A stretch of DNA of 64,000 nucleotides from Tetrapyrgos nigripes (GCA_013368315.1 JAACJM010000047.1:310001-374000); one strand, 5' to 3'; positions 10,982 through 25,000 are shown, numbered from the stretch's first letter. Notes: generated from the sequence alone by a model not told the origin. Numbers and translations are program-made.

Positions 10982-13900
10982 ATGCTCGAGCCCGTCGCCG
11001 CGGTCATACTTAATACTGTCGTCCTATGTGGTCGTGCCCATCCGGAGCGTTCAGCTCCTCTTCAGTCCGTCGTCAAGGTCATGAAAACAACTTCCAACCG
11101 TTCCATCACGTCCGACTTTTTCATACCGAAACCAAGACGCGTCAAAGGGAAGCAAAGGGCTACAGGAGACATAGATGACGTTTGGCACACTCTCTTTCCT
11201 TCAGAATGCGCCGAATGGTCGTGTAGAAATCAATATGTCATGGCTGTTCCAAGTGAGTTACACACCCGTTTAGTTTCTGCGCCGCTAATCTCGTGTACGC
11301 AGAGCCCTGGCGCTGGGTGATGATGAAGGAAGTCCATCCTACCAGAGACCGACCTTCCAAACGTCCTGCTGTGCAGAGAAACGTTCCATCTATACGACGG
11401 CATAATTCTAGCCGTCTGTTTTCGAAACGGCTACATCCTGTCGCGCAGGTACGGCATGCTTCTGGAATGTCGGAAAGAGACAACGCGTCAGACCCTGGCT
11501 CTTCATCCTCGCGCTCCTCATCCTCATCCTTACTCGACTCTATTGAATTCCCCAACTCCACGTCCTCGGCAGAGAGGAAAGCCCTCTATATCGGCCGCTT
11601 ACGTCGCATCATCCTGGTCCCTACAGAAGAACTCAATGTGGATAAAGCATGGGCACTCTATGATGCCGTCAAAGCCACAGGAGGCGAAACCAGCCTGAAT
11701 GTGCACGAACTACTTGGTTTCTGCGACAAGATTCTTGTTGCTGCGGAACTCAAGTATGAAACCAATCTGGATGTCGACAAATTATATGAATGGAGTCGGA
11801 ACCTTTACAACGTTTTGAAACCATTGGATGAGAGGATAGAGCTTCAGTCTTTCTACGATCATTGGCATAAATGCACTCTGGCAAGGACGCACGCGCTGAT
11901 GGGGAAGATACAGGAGGCTATTGTTCTTTTGGACGATATTCGGAATATAGCTGTGGTTTATGAGCAGAGTTCCCGTGCTGTCCTCGTCTACCGATCCATC
12001 GTGTCTTCCCTATATCTTCACAACGGTTCGCCCGCGGTCGTGGACTTCGTAGTCGATCATTGGGACTATATTGGCTCTTACCTCTGGAAATCTAATAAAT
12101 GGCATTCGGGCGGTCACGCAGAAGCGGGTCATCTCCTCCGAAAAACAGCCCATGAGCTGATTGCGAGGATAGAAAGGCCCGTAAGCCTAATGGTTGCTCG
12201 GGAAAGACTAGAGTGGGATCCGGAGAAGCGGAGGATTCTAGGAGAGCTACTGGTACAGTCTTACTGCATGCAGAAGCTTCCCTTATCGGCCCTAGATGTC
12301 CTTCACGAGATGGATTCACAGTCTATCAGTGCGTCATTCAGCACGAAGCTACTTGTCGTACGGGCCTTGGTTAAAGAAGATTCTTTCGGCCCCGCTAAAG
12401 AGCTTTTTGCCTCTATACCCGATACTTCCTTATTCAAGTACTACCTCCAAACAGCTCTCTATCTATTCGCTCATGATGGAGATGACGCACGTGCAGAGAC
12501 GTACTACAACAAACTAGTTGACCAAGGATGGGTCAATGAAGTTGACGTAGCCATGCTTCTCCAAGCCTACGCCACCCAGGGACGCACTGAACAAGTCAGC
12601 AGCCTCTTCGATTCCTTCTTTCCTATCGGCGAAGACGGCAAACGGACAAACTCCCCCAGCAGACTGCATTTCGCCGTCGCTCTATATGCTCACGCGCAAA
12701 TCGGTGACGTAGAAGGCATCAATAAATGGTTGGAGGAGTTGGTTCGTGCGCAGATGTCCCCTCATATGTATATCTTCACTATGATTCTGCAAGCTTTTGC
12801 GAAACGTGGGGAAATGGATCATGTTGCGACTATCATCACTCAGATGCGCGAGCACGGTCACGCACCGAACGTCGTGACCTATACCACTATCATGACGCTC
12901 CTTGCAAACAGGAAGGATCCTGTTGGTGTCGAGACCTTGTACAAACGTGCTCTTCGCGAAGGGGTGGTCCCTGACCTCCGGATGGTCACTGCTCTTCTGA
13001 ACGCTCACGTCGAAGCTGGTTCATGGAAGGGTGTAATCCGGGCTTTCGACTACATCAATTCAAACCCTCGGATTAATATTCGTCTGACAGTCGAGGTGTT
13101 CAACACCCTTCTGAAAGCCTACGTCGTCATCGGTGCTCCCTTCCGTGTCGTCCTACGTCTCTTTAAAAAACTAGAGAACACGAGACTCAAAGCAGACTCT
13201 TATACGTACGCGTTGCTCATCCAGAGCGCGTGCGATTCGGGAAGGATGGATATCGCGATGGAAATCTTTCATGAGATGGACCAGAGGGCAGATTGGAAGA
13301 ACAATATACAAGTCAATGTATATGTCATGACAATCCTCATGGCTGGATATCTTCGGACGCATAATCGTGAAAGAGCCCGAGCTATCCACGACGAGATGCG
13401 GCATCGAAAAATTCGGCTTGATGCGATTACCTTTCATACTATCCTGGTGGCATATGGGAACGACCGTTCACAAGTCGGTATACACATTGCGGAAGACTTT
13501 GTTAAAAGTCTGGCGACTGGGGAGGACAAGTCCTGGATTAAACCAACGTATGGTCGTGTGACTGCACTTGAGTTGATCTACGGTCCACTGTTGAGGGCTT
13601 ACGAAAAGAGGAAGCAGCCGGAGGAGGTGGAAAGGGTGTTTCAGGAGTATCTTGAGGCTGGTGGTAAACCTTCACTGGGGACACTCACGGCCTTGCTGGA
13701 CACCTACCGGAAGGCGTTTGATATCGAGCAATGCGTGCAACTTTGGCCAGAGATTGTTAATCTAGGCTTGAAGTATGCAGGCAGGCCAGAGTTTCTCCAT
13801 GGAGAGGAGGAAGACGCCAGTCAAGACAGGTTACAAGCCAACATTTTGTGCGTGCCGCTGTCCATCTACATCGACACTCTTTCTGCGGCTGGGAGGCATC

Positions 13901-14622
13901 TCGAGATTGCAGAGGTTTGGAGGACATTTCAGGTTCATGGTTTCCAATTTGATTCGCATAACTGGAATCATCTTGTTATCGCCCTAGTACGCGCTGGTGA
14001 ACCCGAACGTGCGTTCCAGATCCTGGAGAAGGTCATTCTGCCGTATCAAGAACAAGCTCGGGAAATACTGCAGGCGAGGGACGAAAAGCCCGACTCTCCT
14101 CTCTCCTTTGATAAATCCCCGGATTCTTCAGACACTGGTTCTCATGAGCTGCATACGTCGACCTTTAGGCGATTTGCTAATATGAAGGTGATGAGTGCAA
14201 AGATACGAGGGATGCCAGAATTTGGAGACACGCCCACAACAGGAGCAGAAGACCCAACGGAAAAAGACCCAACGGATCTGGAGGAGGTCCCAGACCAACA
14301 AATTGACTACGTCCATCCTTTACACATCCTTCATCAAATCTCACCCGCCTGGAATCTATGGCGTCCACATCATCTCACTCTCAGAGCTTTGCTGCATCTT
14401 CTCAATCGACTCCGGGCTGGTTATCCAGTTCGACCTATCGTTGCCGGTCAGCAGGCCCAAGACGAAGAGCTCGACAGTCTGGAGAACAGGATGAAAGCGA
14501 GGGATACCCTTGAACGGATCTATGCCAATAATCCCAACACTATTCGGCTTCTCAGGAAAATCGATACACAGGAGCGTCGACGTCTGGGCGAGGGATACGA
14601 CAAGAAGTACGCCTATGTGTAG
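10982..14622 (+). CDS. mitochondrial pentatricopeptide-repeat (PPR) protein
   Basis: Two exons (10982-11252, 11303-14622) encode about 1,196 aa. The N-terminus is basic and poor in acidic residues, which suggests mitochondrial import. From about residue 200 the protein is helical with tandem PPR-like units such as PHMYIFTMILQAFAKRGEMD, APNVVTYTTIMTLLANR, VPDLRMVTALLNAHVEAGSW and LKADSYTYALLIQSACDSG. Further units run to about residue 1000, followed by a charged tail. PPR proteins bind organelle RNA and act in its processing, stability or translation; the particular target is unknown. The single 50-nt intron joins VP to KPW. Length and layout resemble fungal mitochondrial mRNA maturation or translation factors, but I do not assign an orthologue. 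Confidence 0.85.
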
Positions 14623-14784
14623 ACATTGCAACAGTCATTTGTTTTCGTATCTCAGACTGTCTCACATACATCACACAACGCAGCGACAGCGACTGGGGCC
14701 GACATGGGTATGAATGGAGGATGGATAGGAGAGGAGCAAGATATCAGGTCCGTCGGATTGAAACTTGTCGGCTTTCAATCCGTC

Positions 14785-14965
14785 ATCAGAATTTCCTTGT
14801 CGTCGACGCCAGAGGGGGCCATTGCGGTTTCTCCATGATGTGTTGTGTCAGCACCAGTGCACTGGGTCTCCGAGTATGGGATCGTCGTCATCAATGGCAG
14901 TTTCAGGGTCAGTATTCAAAGAGATGGACATTGCGGTAGGATCTAGAAAGGAAGTGGTAGAAGGA
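14785..14965. repeat. decayed duplicate of the VelB 3' end
   Basis: Read on the + strand, this stretch follows 15245-15440 (last two exons and intron of VelB) with many mismatches and gaps. Shared anchors in the same order are TCGTCGACG, CCATTGCGGTTTC, GTTG.GTCAGC.CC, GGCAGTTTC, ATTGCGGTAG/ATGCGGTAG and GGAAGTGG. The reading frame is not preserved. It lies about 460 bp downstream of the matching VelB sequence in the same orientation, so it looks like an old tandem duplication. The rest of the PPR-VelB gap (14623-15221) holds nothing else I can name. Confidence 0.65.
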
Positions 14966-15221
14966 AAAGTAGCGGTATATATAGTACAATAATAGAAGTA
15001 ATGACTCGTCCAAGATTCCCAGAAAACTTAGTGACATTGTCTGGACCGCGGGCCCTTTCCCATTCTTCCGTCTTGCATAAGCTCATCTACACTGTACAAC
15101 AGTGATTTGTTTTATTATTCAAGACAACGACAACAAATCACAACCAGGATAACATATAGATACGGGCAGGAAATACTTCGGTGTGGTATGAAGCCCTAAA
15201 ACTCAGTCGACATCGTCTTCC

Positions 15222-17211
15222 TCAATCCTCATCCGAGTCATCGTCATCCGAGTCTCCCCTTCGTCGACGTTTGCCAGATGAAGAACCATTGCGGTTTCGC
15301 TAGAATTGTTGTTGCGTCAGCGCCAAAAGGATCACTTTCCAAGAATGCAAGGCAACAACACTTACCAGCGGCAGTTTCTGGCCTTGGTTCCCAAAAGCGA
15401 TAGACAATGCGGTAGTATCTGCAGAGAACGGGTGGAAGTGGTCAGTATAAACACAATAACGACGACAATAGAACACCGAATTGGGAAAACAATAGAAACT
15501 TTCCATACCTGGTACACCGGGAAAACGCTTCGCTGAGAACACCGTGAATGGCTCTGTGAAAGTCTGAGCCAGGACAGGGGATACGTTCGTGTGAATACTG
15601 AGTGCGCCGGCTTCGGGTGCGGGTGGTCTATTTGTCCATACCGGACAATTTTAGATTAGAGGGGCTAGAATCGGTCATAGGGCATAGAAGAACTCACGCG
15701 CCGACGTTCATGAGACGCATACGCAATCGAAAGGTACCTGAGTGAGGGGGGAGGTCAATCAGGTCAGAATAGAAAAACACGAGACATAAAAAAGCCGCGG
15801 AGGAGCAAGATTTGACACCGACCTTCTGTTCTGACTGATAAGTCCTGAAAGAGGAAGAATATTCCCGGCTTGCGGTGTTCGTCCAATAGCCTTGTAGCAT
15901 TAGCGGAAAGTGGGCCAACAAGAGTTCTGGTATAGGTATGGCGTGGAATATGTATAGGTACAGCTGGAGGCGGTGGTGGGTTTTGATTACTTTGGGATTG
16001 ATTAATCGAAGACGCATAGTAAGGTGTAGCTGTATTGTATGGTTGGCCAGGGGTATTGTACACAGAGTTGTCATATTGAGGAGGGATTTGAGGGGATGCA
16101 AAGGTATCAGAAGCTTCATAATGCACAGAGATTAGTCGGTTGAGATTCTTGGATGAGGAGAATTGGAAATTACCAAAGTCGAGACCGGGATAGGAAGACT
16201 CTGTCGTGTTCCAAGGACGGTAAGAAAGATCACCACCCTGACTGGTAGGGTGCCATGGGTCATTAGATGTCTGATTCATGTTGGACGTGGAGGTTCGACC
16301 GAAGGACTGTATGGAAGGTAAGGCGGGTGGAGGAAAAGCAGTATTGCGATCTGTAGACTGCGACTGGGCAGGAATTCCCCAGGTCGGATGCCCGCTATTT
16401 GATGGTGTAGCAGAGAACGGCGTTGACGAGCCATAGGACAGATCCGAGATAGAAGGCTGCGGGCCAAAGTAGCCTTGATTGGACGAAAACCCTGGAGGCT
16501 GAGTCGGTAACATGGGTGTTTGTATGGGCTGGAAACTAGTTAGACCACGGAAAATGCAAACGACGCGTCAGTTCTTACAGTATCTCGGTAGTGGGAGGGT
16601 GTTGGAGTGGTGCGGGACGCAGGAGTCTGGTACCCACTACGTTGTTGAGGTGCAGATATACTGGCACCTCTTCTCCTAGGCTTAACTACGTGGGGCGGGA
16701 TATATCGGTCGGCAGAAGACGGGTGTAGAACAAGATTCATTTCTGATTTCCCATCTGCCGACCAAAGATCCACTGTCACCAGAAAAAAAGAACAGTCGAT
16801 GTCACTGGAAACAAACAACGCATGAGAAGGAAACGACGAGGCTTTGGGCGGAAAGGATCATTACTCCACATCCACAAGACTATTATCATCTCTTCTGACT
16901 ATCATTTTGGCTACTGCAGCGGGAGCCAAGGGACGGCGATCCTGTACGACATTGTTGCTTTAGCGTGACTAAGTAGTAATGGCACGGGGAACCAACCTTG
17001 TCACCAAAACCACACATTCGGGCACGGATTGGGTGCTGGGTGACTTCTAGAGAGTAATGTCTGGGTATGATGAATTGAACGGGTGAAACCAAGCAAAACA
17101 AGAAATGACCGACTTGCGACCACACCATTGGCCCCAGACTTCTGGACCATTGGTCTCGACGGCAGGAAGAGGAGGAGCAGGGCGACGAACGGAGTTGTTG
17201 ACCTGAATCAT
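15222..17211 (-). CDS. velB: velvet-domain regulator VelB
   Basis: Nine exons (17211-17114, 17060-16997, 16941-16865, 16804-16579, 16528-15823, 15737-15698, 15627-15509, 15418-15366, 15299-15222) total 1461 nt, 486 aa. The velvet domain is split, as in VelB. The first half has EVTQHPIRARMCGFGDKDRR and SFFLVTVDLWSADG. A long Pro/Gln/Ser-rich insert follows. The second half has LVGPLSANATRLLDE, GIFFLFQDLSVRTEG, RLRMRLMNVGAP, SPVLAQTFTEPFTVFSAKRF and PGVPDTTALS, with a basic then acidic tail. Velvet proteins form DNA-binding dimers in the nucleus and, in ascomycetes, coordinate development, light response and secondary metabolism. ATG 17211 is the first ATG of an upstream-open frame. A decayed copy of the last exons lies downstream. 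Confidence 0.93.
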
Positions 17212-17683
17212 TGAGGAGATGGTGGTTGAGGAAAGAGAGTCTTGGGATGAGAACGAGCGAAAACACTTGGTGAGATTCAAAGAGCAGTTTGACCCAAGAC
17301 AGCGGATCCGTCACAATCACAGCAATCAGGCTATTCCCGGAATGTTGTCACTTATTGTCTTCGACGACGTCCAGAGCTTCTTCGTCGCTGTCGGAGACGT
17401 TCTCGAGAACTCTTGACCTCGCAGTCCCGGTCGTCGGTCTCGTTGAGGATTATCGAGTGGCTGTGCATTCGCTTCACTGTACGATACTTATGACCGCTTA
17501 GCTTCTCAAGTTCTCTCTTTCAGTACCGTTCTTCTGGGCGTTCCGCTTCTGTGGTCGCTCAGAACATATTAAGGGGCACTAAAGCCTATCAGCCACGCAG
17601 AAACATGTACCAGTGCAAGGTACTTGAGTAGAGTTCGCACGCGCTCTTGTTCCATCACTTCCATCTAGCTGACACATACGCCA
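17212..17683. other. divergent promoter region, VelB / ArfGAP
   Basis: 472 bp between the divergent starts of VelB and the ArfGAP gene. No gene was seen. It probably contains both 5' UTRs and regulatory sites; I see no clear TATA box. Confidence 0.45.
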
Positions 17684-19182
17684 ATGGATCACAAAAAAGT
17701 CTTGCAGGAGCTTTCCAAACGCGATGATTTAAAAAACAAAGTCTGCAGTGATTGTTCCAATCCTAATCCACAATGGGCGTCCTTGAGGTGTGTAGGGAAA
17801 GCACACACCGACGCGCCCATCTATTAATCCCACTTCATCGTCATCAGTTTTGCCGTCTTTCTTTGTCTTCAGGTGCGTTTACTTGTCCAATACTTCACTT
17901 CATTAGCTGATAATGTTCCAAGTGTGCCGGGACTCATAGAGGCTTTGGTGTGCACATTAGGTGTGGAAATTGCATGTATTATGAACTCCAATATCCTCAA
18001 ACTCCAACAGTTTCGTTAGATCCATTTCGATGGATACGTGGCAGGACGATCAAGTCAAGCGCATGCAGGTATAGTTTGTCTTCTTTGCAACCAGCCCGAG
18101 TTGCCCGACTGACTGAGAACAGCTTGGTGGAAACGCTCCATTTCGGGAATTCATGCGCTCATATACTCCTGCCGAGCAAGGAGGTTACAGTGATAATCTG
18201 AGTTCATATGACACTTATCATTGTTGGGCGGCAACACAATATCGTGAAAAGGTACGCCTATACCTGGATCCAACATGATACGGTGTGTTCATGATCGATT
18301 CAACAGCTAGACGCCATGCTAGCAGGAAAAGAATGGTCACCCTCTGCACCCTCAGAATCAGCTACCCCAGCTCGCCCATCCTCTGCTCAAGGTTTGCGAA
18401 AATCTCGCACATCCAGTCGAGCCAACACGGGAAGCTCTCTTCGAAGTGGAAGCTCTTCTCCCGCATCATTTGGGAACACTTCTCCTCGAGGAACGCCTGA
18501 TATTGGTTCGGTCGATCAAAAAACGGGCAATGAAAACTACTTTGCTTCCCTTGGTGCAGCGAACGCCAATCGCCCGGCAGATCTTCCTCCTTCTCAAGGT
18601 GGTCGTTATCAAGGATTTGGAAGTACCCCATCCCCTTCCGAACACCCTTCCTATGGCCTTTCATCTCGTGCCGCGCCTTCTCTCAGCGAAATTCAAGAAA
18701 ACCCGATGGCAGCGCTCAGCAAAGGATGGTCGTTGTTCTCTTCGGCAGTTGCAGGTGCTTCCAAGGCGGTGAATGAGAACATTATCCAACCTGGAATGGA
18801 AAAGGTCAACGATCCTAATGTTCAAGCCAACGTCAGGGGTTACTGGGCCGAAGCGCAGAAGCGTGCAACGGAAGCTGGAACTTCGGCCAATCAGTGGTCG
18901 AAAAATCAGTTTGGTGTTGATGTCGCTGAGAGGGTAGGAGGTGTTGTAGATTCTGTGAGGGGAGGGCCGAGCAGGTCTGGTTATGGATCATTGGCGACTG
19001 ATCATGATGAGCAGCAGACGTCCGCACTATACCACGACGACGACGATTTTTTCCAGCAGTACGACCCGCCACCTCAGCAGGCACAGTCTTCGTTCGGGTC
19101 GACCACAGCTAGTAAACCTGCTGCCTCTGCTGCGCCGAAGAAAACTACTTCGGACTGGGATGATGAGTGGAAGGATTTCTGA
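17684..19182 (+). CDS. ArfGAP1/Gcs1-type ARF GTPase-activating protein
   Basis: ATG 17684 begins MDHKKVLQELSKRDDLKNKV. The N-terminal ArfGAP zinc finger is built from several small exons: CSDCSNPNPQWASL, then SFAVFLCLQ (a 25-nt exon), CAGTHRGFGVHI, and SFVRSVSMDTWQDDQVKRMQ. This gives the C-x2-C-x16-C-x2-C pattern only if LCLQ|CAGTH supplies the second pair, and the catalytic Arg lies in HRGFGVHISFVRS. The block LGGNAPFREF completes the domain. The rest is Ser/Pro-rich with an amphipathic segment near MAALSKGWSLFSSAVAGASK, like the curvature-sensing ALPS or tail region of ArfGAP1, and ends in DWDDEWKDF. It should act on Arf1 at Golgi COPI membranes. Stop is at 19182. Confidence 0.9.
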
Positions 19183-19349
19183 ACGTAGATAGAGTCGTTT
19201 TGCATGTTACATTATTTTGTGGACACAAATGGATGGATAGTAGAACGAAAGAATGCCGAACGAGTTCCGGTCCGATTATGATGAAATTACCCCGCATCAC
19301 AGTCAACGTTAACCTCGACCTCGACCCCGTCCTTGTCCATTGTCTACCA

Positions 19350-21804
19350 ATGCGAAGTCATCTGAAGCTCCCGACAACGAAGACTCTAAGGCGGGCTCAG
19401 TGTTGTTCTACAACCGCTAGGCTCTCGTTACTCTCCAAAGCAAGCTCAACCTCCAAATGTAACGCTGGTATTCTCTCCGGATCTAGTCCAACCCTCGGAC
19501 GAGCGCAGTACCATGCATCTGTACTCCCATCTCTCATATCAACCTCTTCACCGGATTTCATAGCAAAATCACAAGCTATGGACGAAATGGTCGCTGATTT
19601 CGAGGCTAAGACCGCTCAAGCGCGGTCAGGAGGTGGTTCCAAAGCAGCAGAGCGGATGAGGAGTAAAGGCAAAAAGCTGCCTAGGGAGAGGTCAGTATCT
19701 CCCTCCGTTAGCATAGAGCGAGGGTACTAACAAAGTAAACTAAACTGAAATGCACTTCGTCATAGACTCGCTCTCCTCTTAGACCCTCATACTCCATTTT
19801 TAGAACTTTCCGCTTTGGCAGCGCATGAGGTTTATGGAGAATTGATACCTGGAGCTGGGCTTATCACTGGGATTGGGAGAATATCGGGTAGGGAGTGTAT
19901 GGTCATTGTCAATGACGCGACTGTGAAGGGCGGCTCGTATTATCCTTTGACAGTGCGTTCTGGCGAGTTTTGGACTGCGTTTTGCGTCATACTAAGATAG
20001 TTTTGTTGCTGATAGGTCAAGAAGCAGCTCCGAGCTCAGGAGATTGCTAGAGAACACGGTCTTCCGTGCGTGTATATCGTCGAATCAGGGGGTGCAGCAC
20101 TTCCACATCAGGCAAACGTGTTTCCGGATAAAGAACATTTTGGGAGGATATTTTACAATATGGTACGTTTGCATTTGCAATCTCATACTGTATATGCTTC
20201 GTGTTCTGATGGTTCTCTCTCCAGGCTCAAATGTCTGCACTAGGAATTCCTCAGATAGCTTCGATACACGGTATCTCGGTTGCTGGTATTGTTATACACC
20301 CTGTTTCTATGATTTCCTGGTCACTGAGGCCGTCTTAGGTGGTGCATACGTTCCTGCGATGGCCGATGAGAATATCATTGTCCAGAACCAAGGAAGAATT
20401 TTCTTGGCTGGCCCTCCTCTCGTCAAAGCAGCCACTGGCGAAGAGATAGATGATGAAAGCCTTGGGGGTGGTCTAATGCATTCTACAGAGAGCGGTGTCA
20501 CAGATCATCTAGCACGAGATGACGAACATGCACTTGCTATAACTCGAGGAATCGTAGAGGACCTCGGTAAAGCAGGGTATCAACCAGGATTGGTAGGTTC
20601 ATTTGTGTAAAGACCTCAGGAGCCGGAAGAACTGAACCCAAGTTTTGCCTTAGCCATCTAAGGCCCCGGAAGATCCGTTGTATTCAACTTCCGAACTTCA
20701 TGGTATTGTCGGTACCGATGTCCGTCAACCCTTTGATATGAGGGATGTTATCGCTCGTATCGTCGACGGCAGTAGGTTCAGAGAGTACAAGAAGGAGTAT
20801 GGACCGACAATTGTTACTGTGAGTATGAAAGTTCGCCCGTAGATTCCAGACTAAACTTCTCTAGGGTTTTGCTAACGTCCATGGTTATGAAGTCGGCATT
20901 ATCGCCAATAATGGAATCCTCTTTTCCCCTTCTGCTCTGAAAGCATCGCAATTCATTATGTTGTGCTCTCAACGGCGGATTCCTTTGCTTTTCCTTGTTA
21001 ACGTCACTGGATACATGGTCGGGTCCAAAGCCGAGAAAGGAGGAATAGCTAAAGATGGTATAGCCCTTCTTTCGTCATTGTGCCACATTGTCGAGGATTC
21101 GTGAATGCTGATCTGTGGATCTTATCCAGGCGCCAAAATGGTTCGCTCCGTAGCTTGTGCGGACGTTCCCAAGCTGACCGTGATTGTTGGCGGCAGTTTC
21201 GGAGCGGGAAACTATGGTAAATCTTTCATTTTGCGTCAGACTTTTCAAGCTGAAAACGTCATGCCTCGATAGGGATGTCCGGACGTGCAGTAAGTATTTC
21301 GCTTGTCCTGCTGGCATTTATCGTCTCCTAACATCGACACTCTCGTAACATAGTACTCACCGAGGTTCCTCTGGATGTGGCCAGTAAGTTTCAGACTATC
21401 GCTTCTGGTTTGCTGATCTCATGTCCTTCTAGAATGCCAAAATCTCCGTCATGGGATCTGGACAACTATCCCAAGTCATGACATCGGTGTCCAAGTAAGT
21501 ATTAACGTTTGAACCCCTAGTCTACGATCGTCGAATGGAAAGAACCTTAACGCTAACGATGAACTTTGTGTGATTGTACAGAGATCCTGCTCAACACGCC
21601 ACATTAAAATCGGAAATCGAAAATCAGTCGACTGCGATGTATTCTACGGCGAGGCTGTGGGATGATGGGATTATCAAACCTACGGATACGAGAGATGTGG
21701 TTGGATTGGGTTTGGCGCTTGCTGCTCGGACGAGGCCGTCTTGGTCGACTGGCTCGACGACTTGGGATGGAGATGGGAAAGGGTTTGGGGTGTTTAGGAT
21801 GTAG
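19350..21804 (+). CDS. methylcrotonoyl-CoA carboxylase beta subunit (mitochondrial)
   Basis: The spliced protein is a biotin-dependent carboxyltransferase. The N-terminus [17 protein letters not shown] is basic and Ser/Thr-rich, a good mitochondrial presequence, which supports ATG 19350 over earlier in-frame codons. Motifs in order are [157 protein letters not shown] and [14 protein letters not shown]. They match the MCC beta subunit better than propionyl- or acetyl-CoA carboxylases. It carboxylates 3-methylcrotonyl-CoA in leucine breakdown together with a biotin-carrying alpha subunit not seen here. One exon (21273-21289) is only 17 nt. Confidence 0.93.
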
Positions 21805-22064
21805 AATTGTAGATTATTGGTCGTGTACAGCCCCAAAGCATAAGGAATTCTGGATGATACGTTGCTGGTGCCTAGCTGTGTTGCAAAAAATTGGCAAAAA
21901 ATCTTTTTTAGTTTTTTGAGATTACGTCACCGCCAATCCTCTCCACTCATGACCACATACAGTCTTCAATTAGAGCTTTAGAATCTGTGTCCTCGGCACG
22001 GCGACTCGCTACACCTGCTACGGCCGGGTTCGCAGCTCGTACAACCCTCAATTATTACTTCTTC

Positions 22065-25000
22065 ATGTCGCCCATTGAGCGCCTTGACGACTACACGCGC
22101 ACCAAGCTCCGTTCTACTCAAATCCTGACCTCCTTACCGCAAGTCGTTTCAGAACTCTTTCAGAATTCTCTGGATGCTGGAGCGAGAAATATAGAAATTG
22201 GTGTTAATTGTGAAGAATGGATGTTTTGGGTACGCGACGATGGACATGGTTTTAGCAAGGATGGTTTGGCTGCTCTTGCAAAAGGTTCAGAGGACGGAAG
22301 ATATAGTACGTCAATATGGAATGTCTCCTGTCCGTATATAGCTCACTTGCTGTAACAATCTTTTTTAGGAACATCAAAAGCGTACTCACCGGATAGCTTG
22401 AACGTTCTTTCAACGTTTGGTTTTCGTGGCGAAGGTGCTGATACCCATCTCTCACTAATTGGCCCAGTTGTAATTGTGTAAACATTACAGCGTTGTCCTC
22501 AGCAGCAGATTTGTGCTGTCTTGAAATTTGCTCTCGCAGTACTCGGTCACGAGAGACTTGGTCCATCATCCTCAAGGTACGCGTTTTCCTCCCGGTATGC
22601 ATGAGGAAATTTTAGAAACCCCTTCTTCACAGGAAGGTCAAACTTTGTACAGCGGCCCTGCCGTTCGTTGGCGCAGGGAAAGTCACGGAACCACCGTCTG
22701 TGTTCGGGACGCGTTTTACAATGTAAGTAGTAGATGGTGCATGAAAAAATCATGATACTGACTAAGAGTACCAGCTTCCAGTTCGACGCCGTTCGCATCC
22801 CTCCCCTTCACGTACAATCGAGCTCATACGCCAGGAAATTGAACAATATGCTTTAGTGTTTCCAGAAGTATCCTTCTCATTTGAAGACACACGTGCCCGA
22901 GATAATGGTTCGTCCAAGTACAGTATTTTACGCACTCCAAAGGCAAGTTTGCATCTGCTTCTTGTTGTACAGTCATCCTGAAACATTTCTCAGATGTCTT
23001 CCACTTTGGATGTCTTCCGTCATCTTTATGGCAGAGCGTTATGCCAGGTAAACTGGTAGGATGTTTTCATCATGGCATTTCTCAACCTTCCTTTCAGAAC
23101 ATCGAGGACGTCAATATCACCTCAGGAGACATGAATTTACAAGGTTTCATCAGTTTAGAAGGGTCCGTATCCAAGGTCTGTAGCTCAATCTCTGTGATGA
23201 CTCTCGCTGACGGTCTTTAAGGCATATCAATTCCTGTGTATGTGGTGTAAGTCTCAGCAAGCTCAGAAGATTTGACTTAGCTCCCGCAGATATCAATAGA
23301 CATCCAACAGCTTTTAGTGAATTACACCGTATCATCGATTCTCGCTTCGCATCCAGCACCTTTGCTAAGAATGTGAGTTTGAGGGTCCATTTATTACGCT
23401 TTGAGTTCGTGACGCATATATGCATACCCTTCAGGCGTTTGAAGAATCTGGAGACATTCCGCGGTCTGGTAAGCCGATTCTCTATCGAACATTCCAGCAT
23501 TTGCTTCATCAAATATGAAACACAGCTGTGCGACGGTCACCTCGCAAGACAGAGAAGAAATCCGTCTACGTCTTGAACTTGACAATCGCCGCTCACCAAG
23601 TAGACAATCTTTTAGAACCCAGCAAATCTTCTGTTCACTTCCAGGTAATCCCGATCATGAGAGGACCAACACATGTACTGATATCTCCGCACTCAGAACA
23701 AGAACGCTGTTTCATCTTTTTTGTCCTCTGCCATTCAATCGTTTCTTACGAGACATGGATTTTCCACGCGTGCACCAGACAGTAGAGAGTCCCCTTCACC
23801 TCATAAACGTAAACGCAGGAAGACTGAGGAAGTCATTGACGATTCTGGTTACGCTGAATATGAGGGCGTTAATGAAGAAGAATTGAGTCCGGCAAATTGG
23901 AACTTGCAAATGAGTGGAGGTGAAGTGGCTATGGCAGAGCCTCTCTGCATCGGTGGTGTAAGCTCGCCACGCCGTGAGTTGCCGCAGTACTTTCTAATCG
24001 ATATTCACAGGGCAAAGGACAAGCAGAGATCGATGGGGAACGTGGTGATATTACTTGGACTGACCCCAATACCGGAGAAGTTTTCATCGTTGATGCTCGG
24101 ACGGGTAACTCTCGTCCTCGGATGCTCCCACACCCTGCAGATGAGGCTGAGAATGTCATGGATCAGCCTAAGACACAGGGGCGGCGTATTCTACCAAGAA
24201 CGATGAATAGCAACGCGGGCGAAGCGCCGTCATGGATAGTAGAGGCGCTGGAGGTGAGTTACCACGCAATATATCTCGGTACTGCCTTAAGGGTTAACGA
24301 CCCCCCTTCATCAGGCAAATGATGCGTATGCTGCTTCTGAAAAGAAGATACCTGCCCTGACTGTGAGCTCGACTACAAACGGGGAAGAGACGTTCCAGAA
24401 GCTCGTCGGACATCACGATACCCCGCATAACTGCGCACATGCTTTGCTCAATCATTTCAATCAACATCGACAACGGCGTCACCAGGAGCAAAAGTATTCA
24501 CGGGTGTTGTTGGGCCACCGAGGAGGTACTGGTGACTCGAATGGACTGTCACAACACTGCTTTACAAAGCGCGATATCGCCAATGCTAGAGTCATTAGCC
24601 AGGTTGACAAGAAATTTGTTGCCTGCCTCATCGATGAGCGGCCAGAGCAAAATGAGGACTCTGGAGACACTGAATTGGAACAGGGTGATTCTTTCACCTC
24701 CGTCCTGGTTCTCATTGACCAGGTACGTCCAAGTCTTACTTGCCAAGTTCAGGCAGGCAACTGACTGTGAGCCACCGGGACGAATATGTATTACAGCACG
24801 CAGCTGACGAACGAATACGTGTCGAACATTTCCTGAAGGATCTCTGTCTCGGTTTTTTGCGTTCCGCGGAGCAGGGTGAAGGGAATGTGGAGACGCGTCA
24901 GCTGATAGTGGCCACACCAGTTCTCCTTACGCAACATGAAGCCATGCGTCTCGCAAACTCGATGGAGATCCAGGATGCATTTCGAAAATGGGGATTTCGA

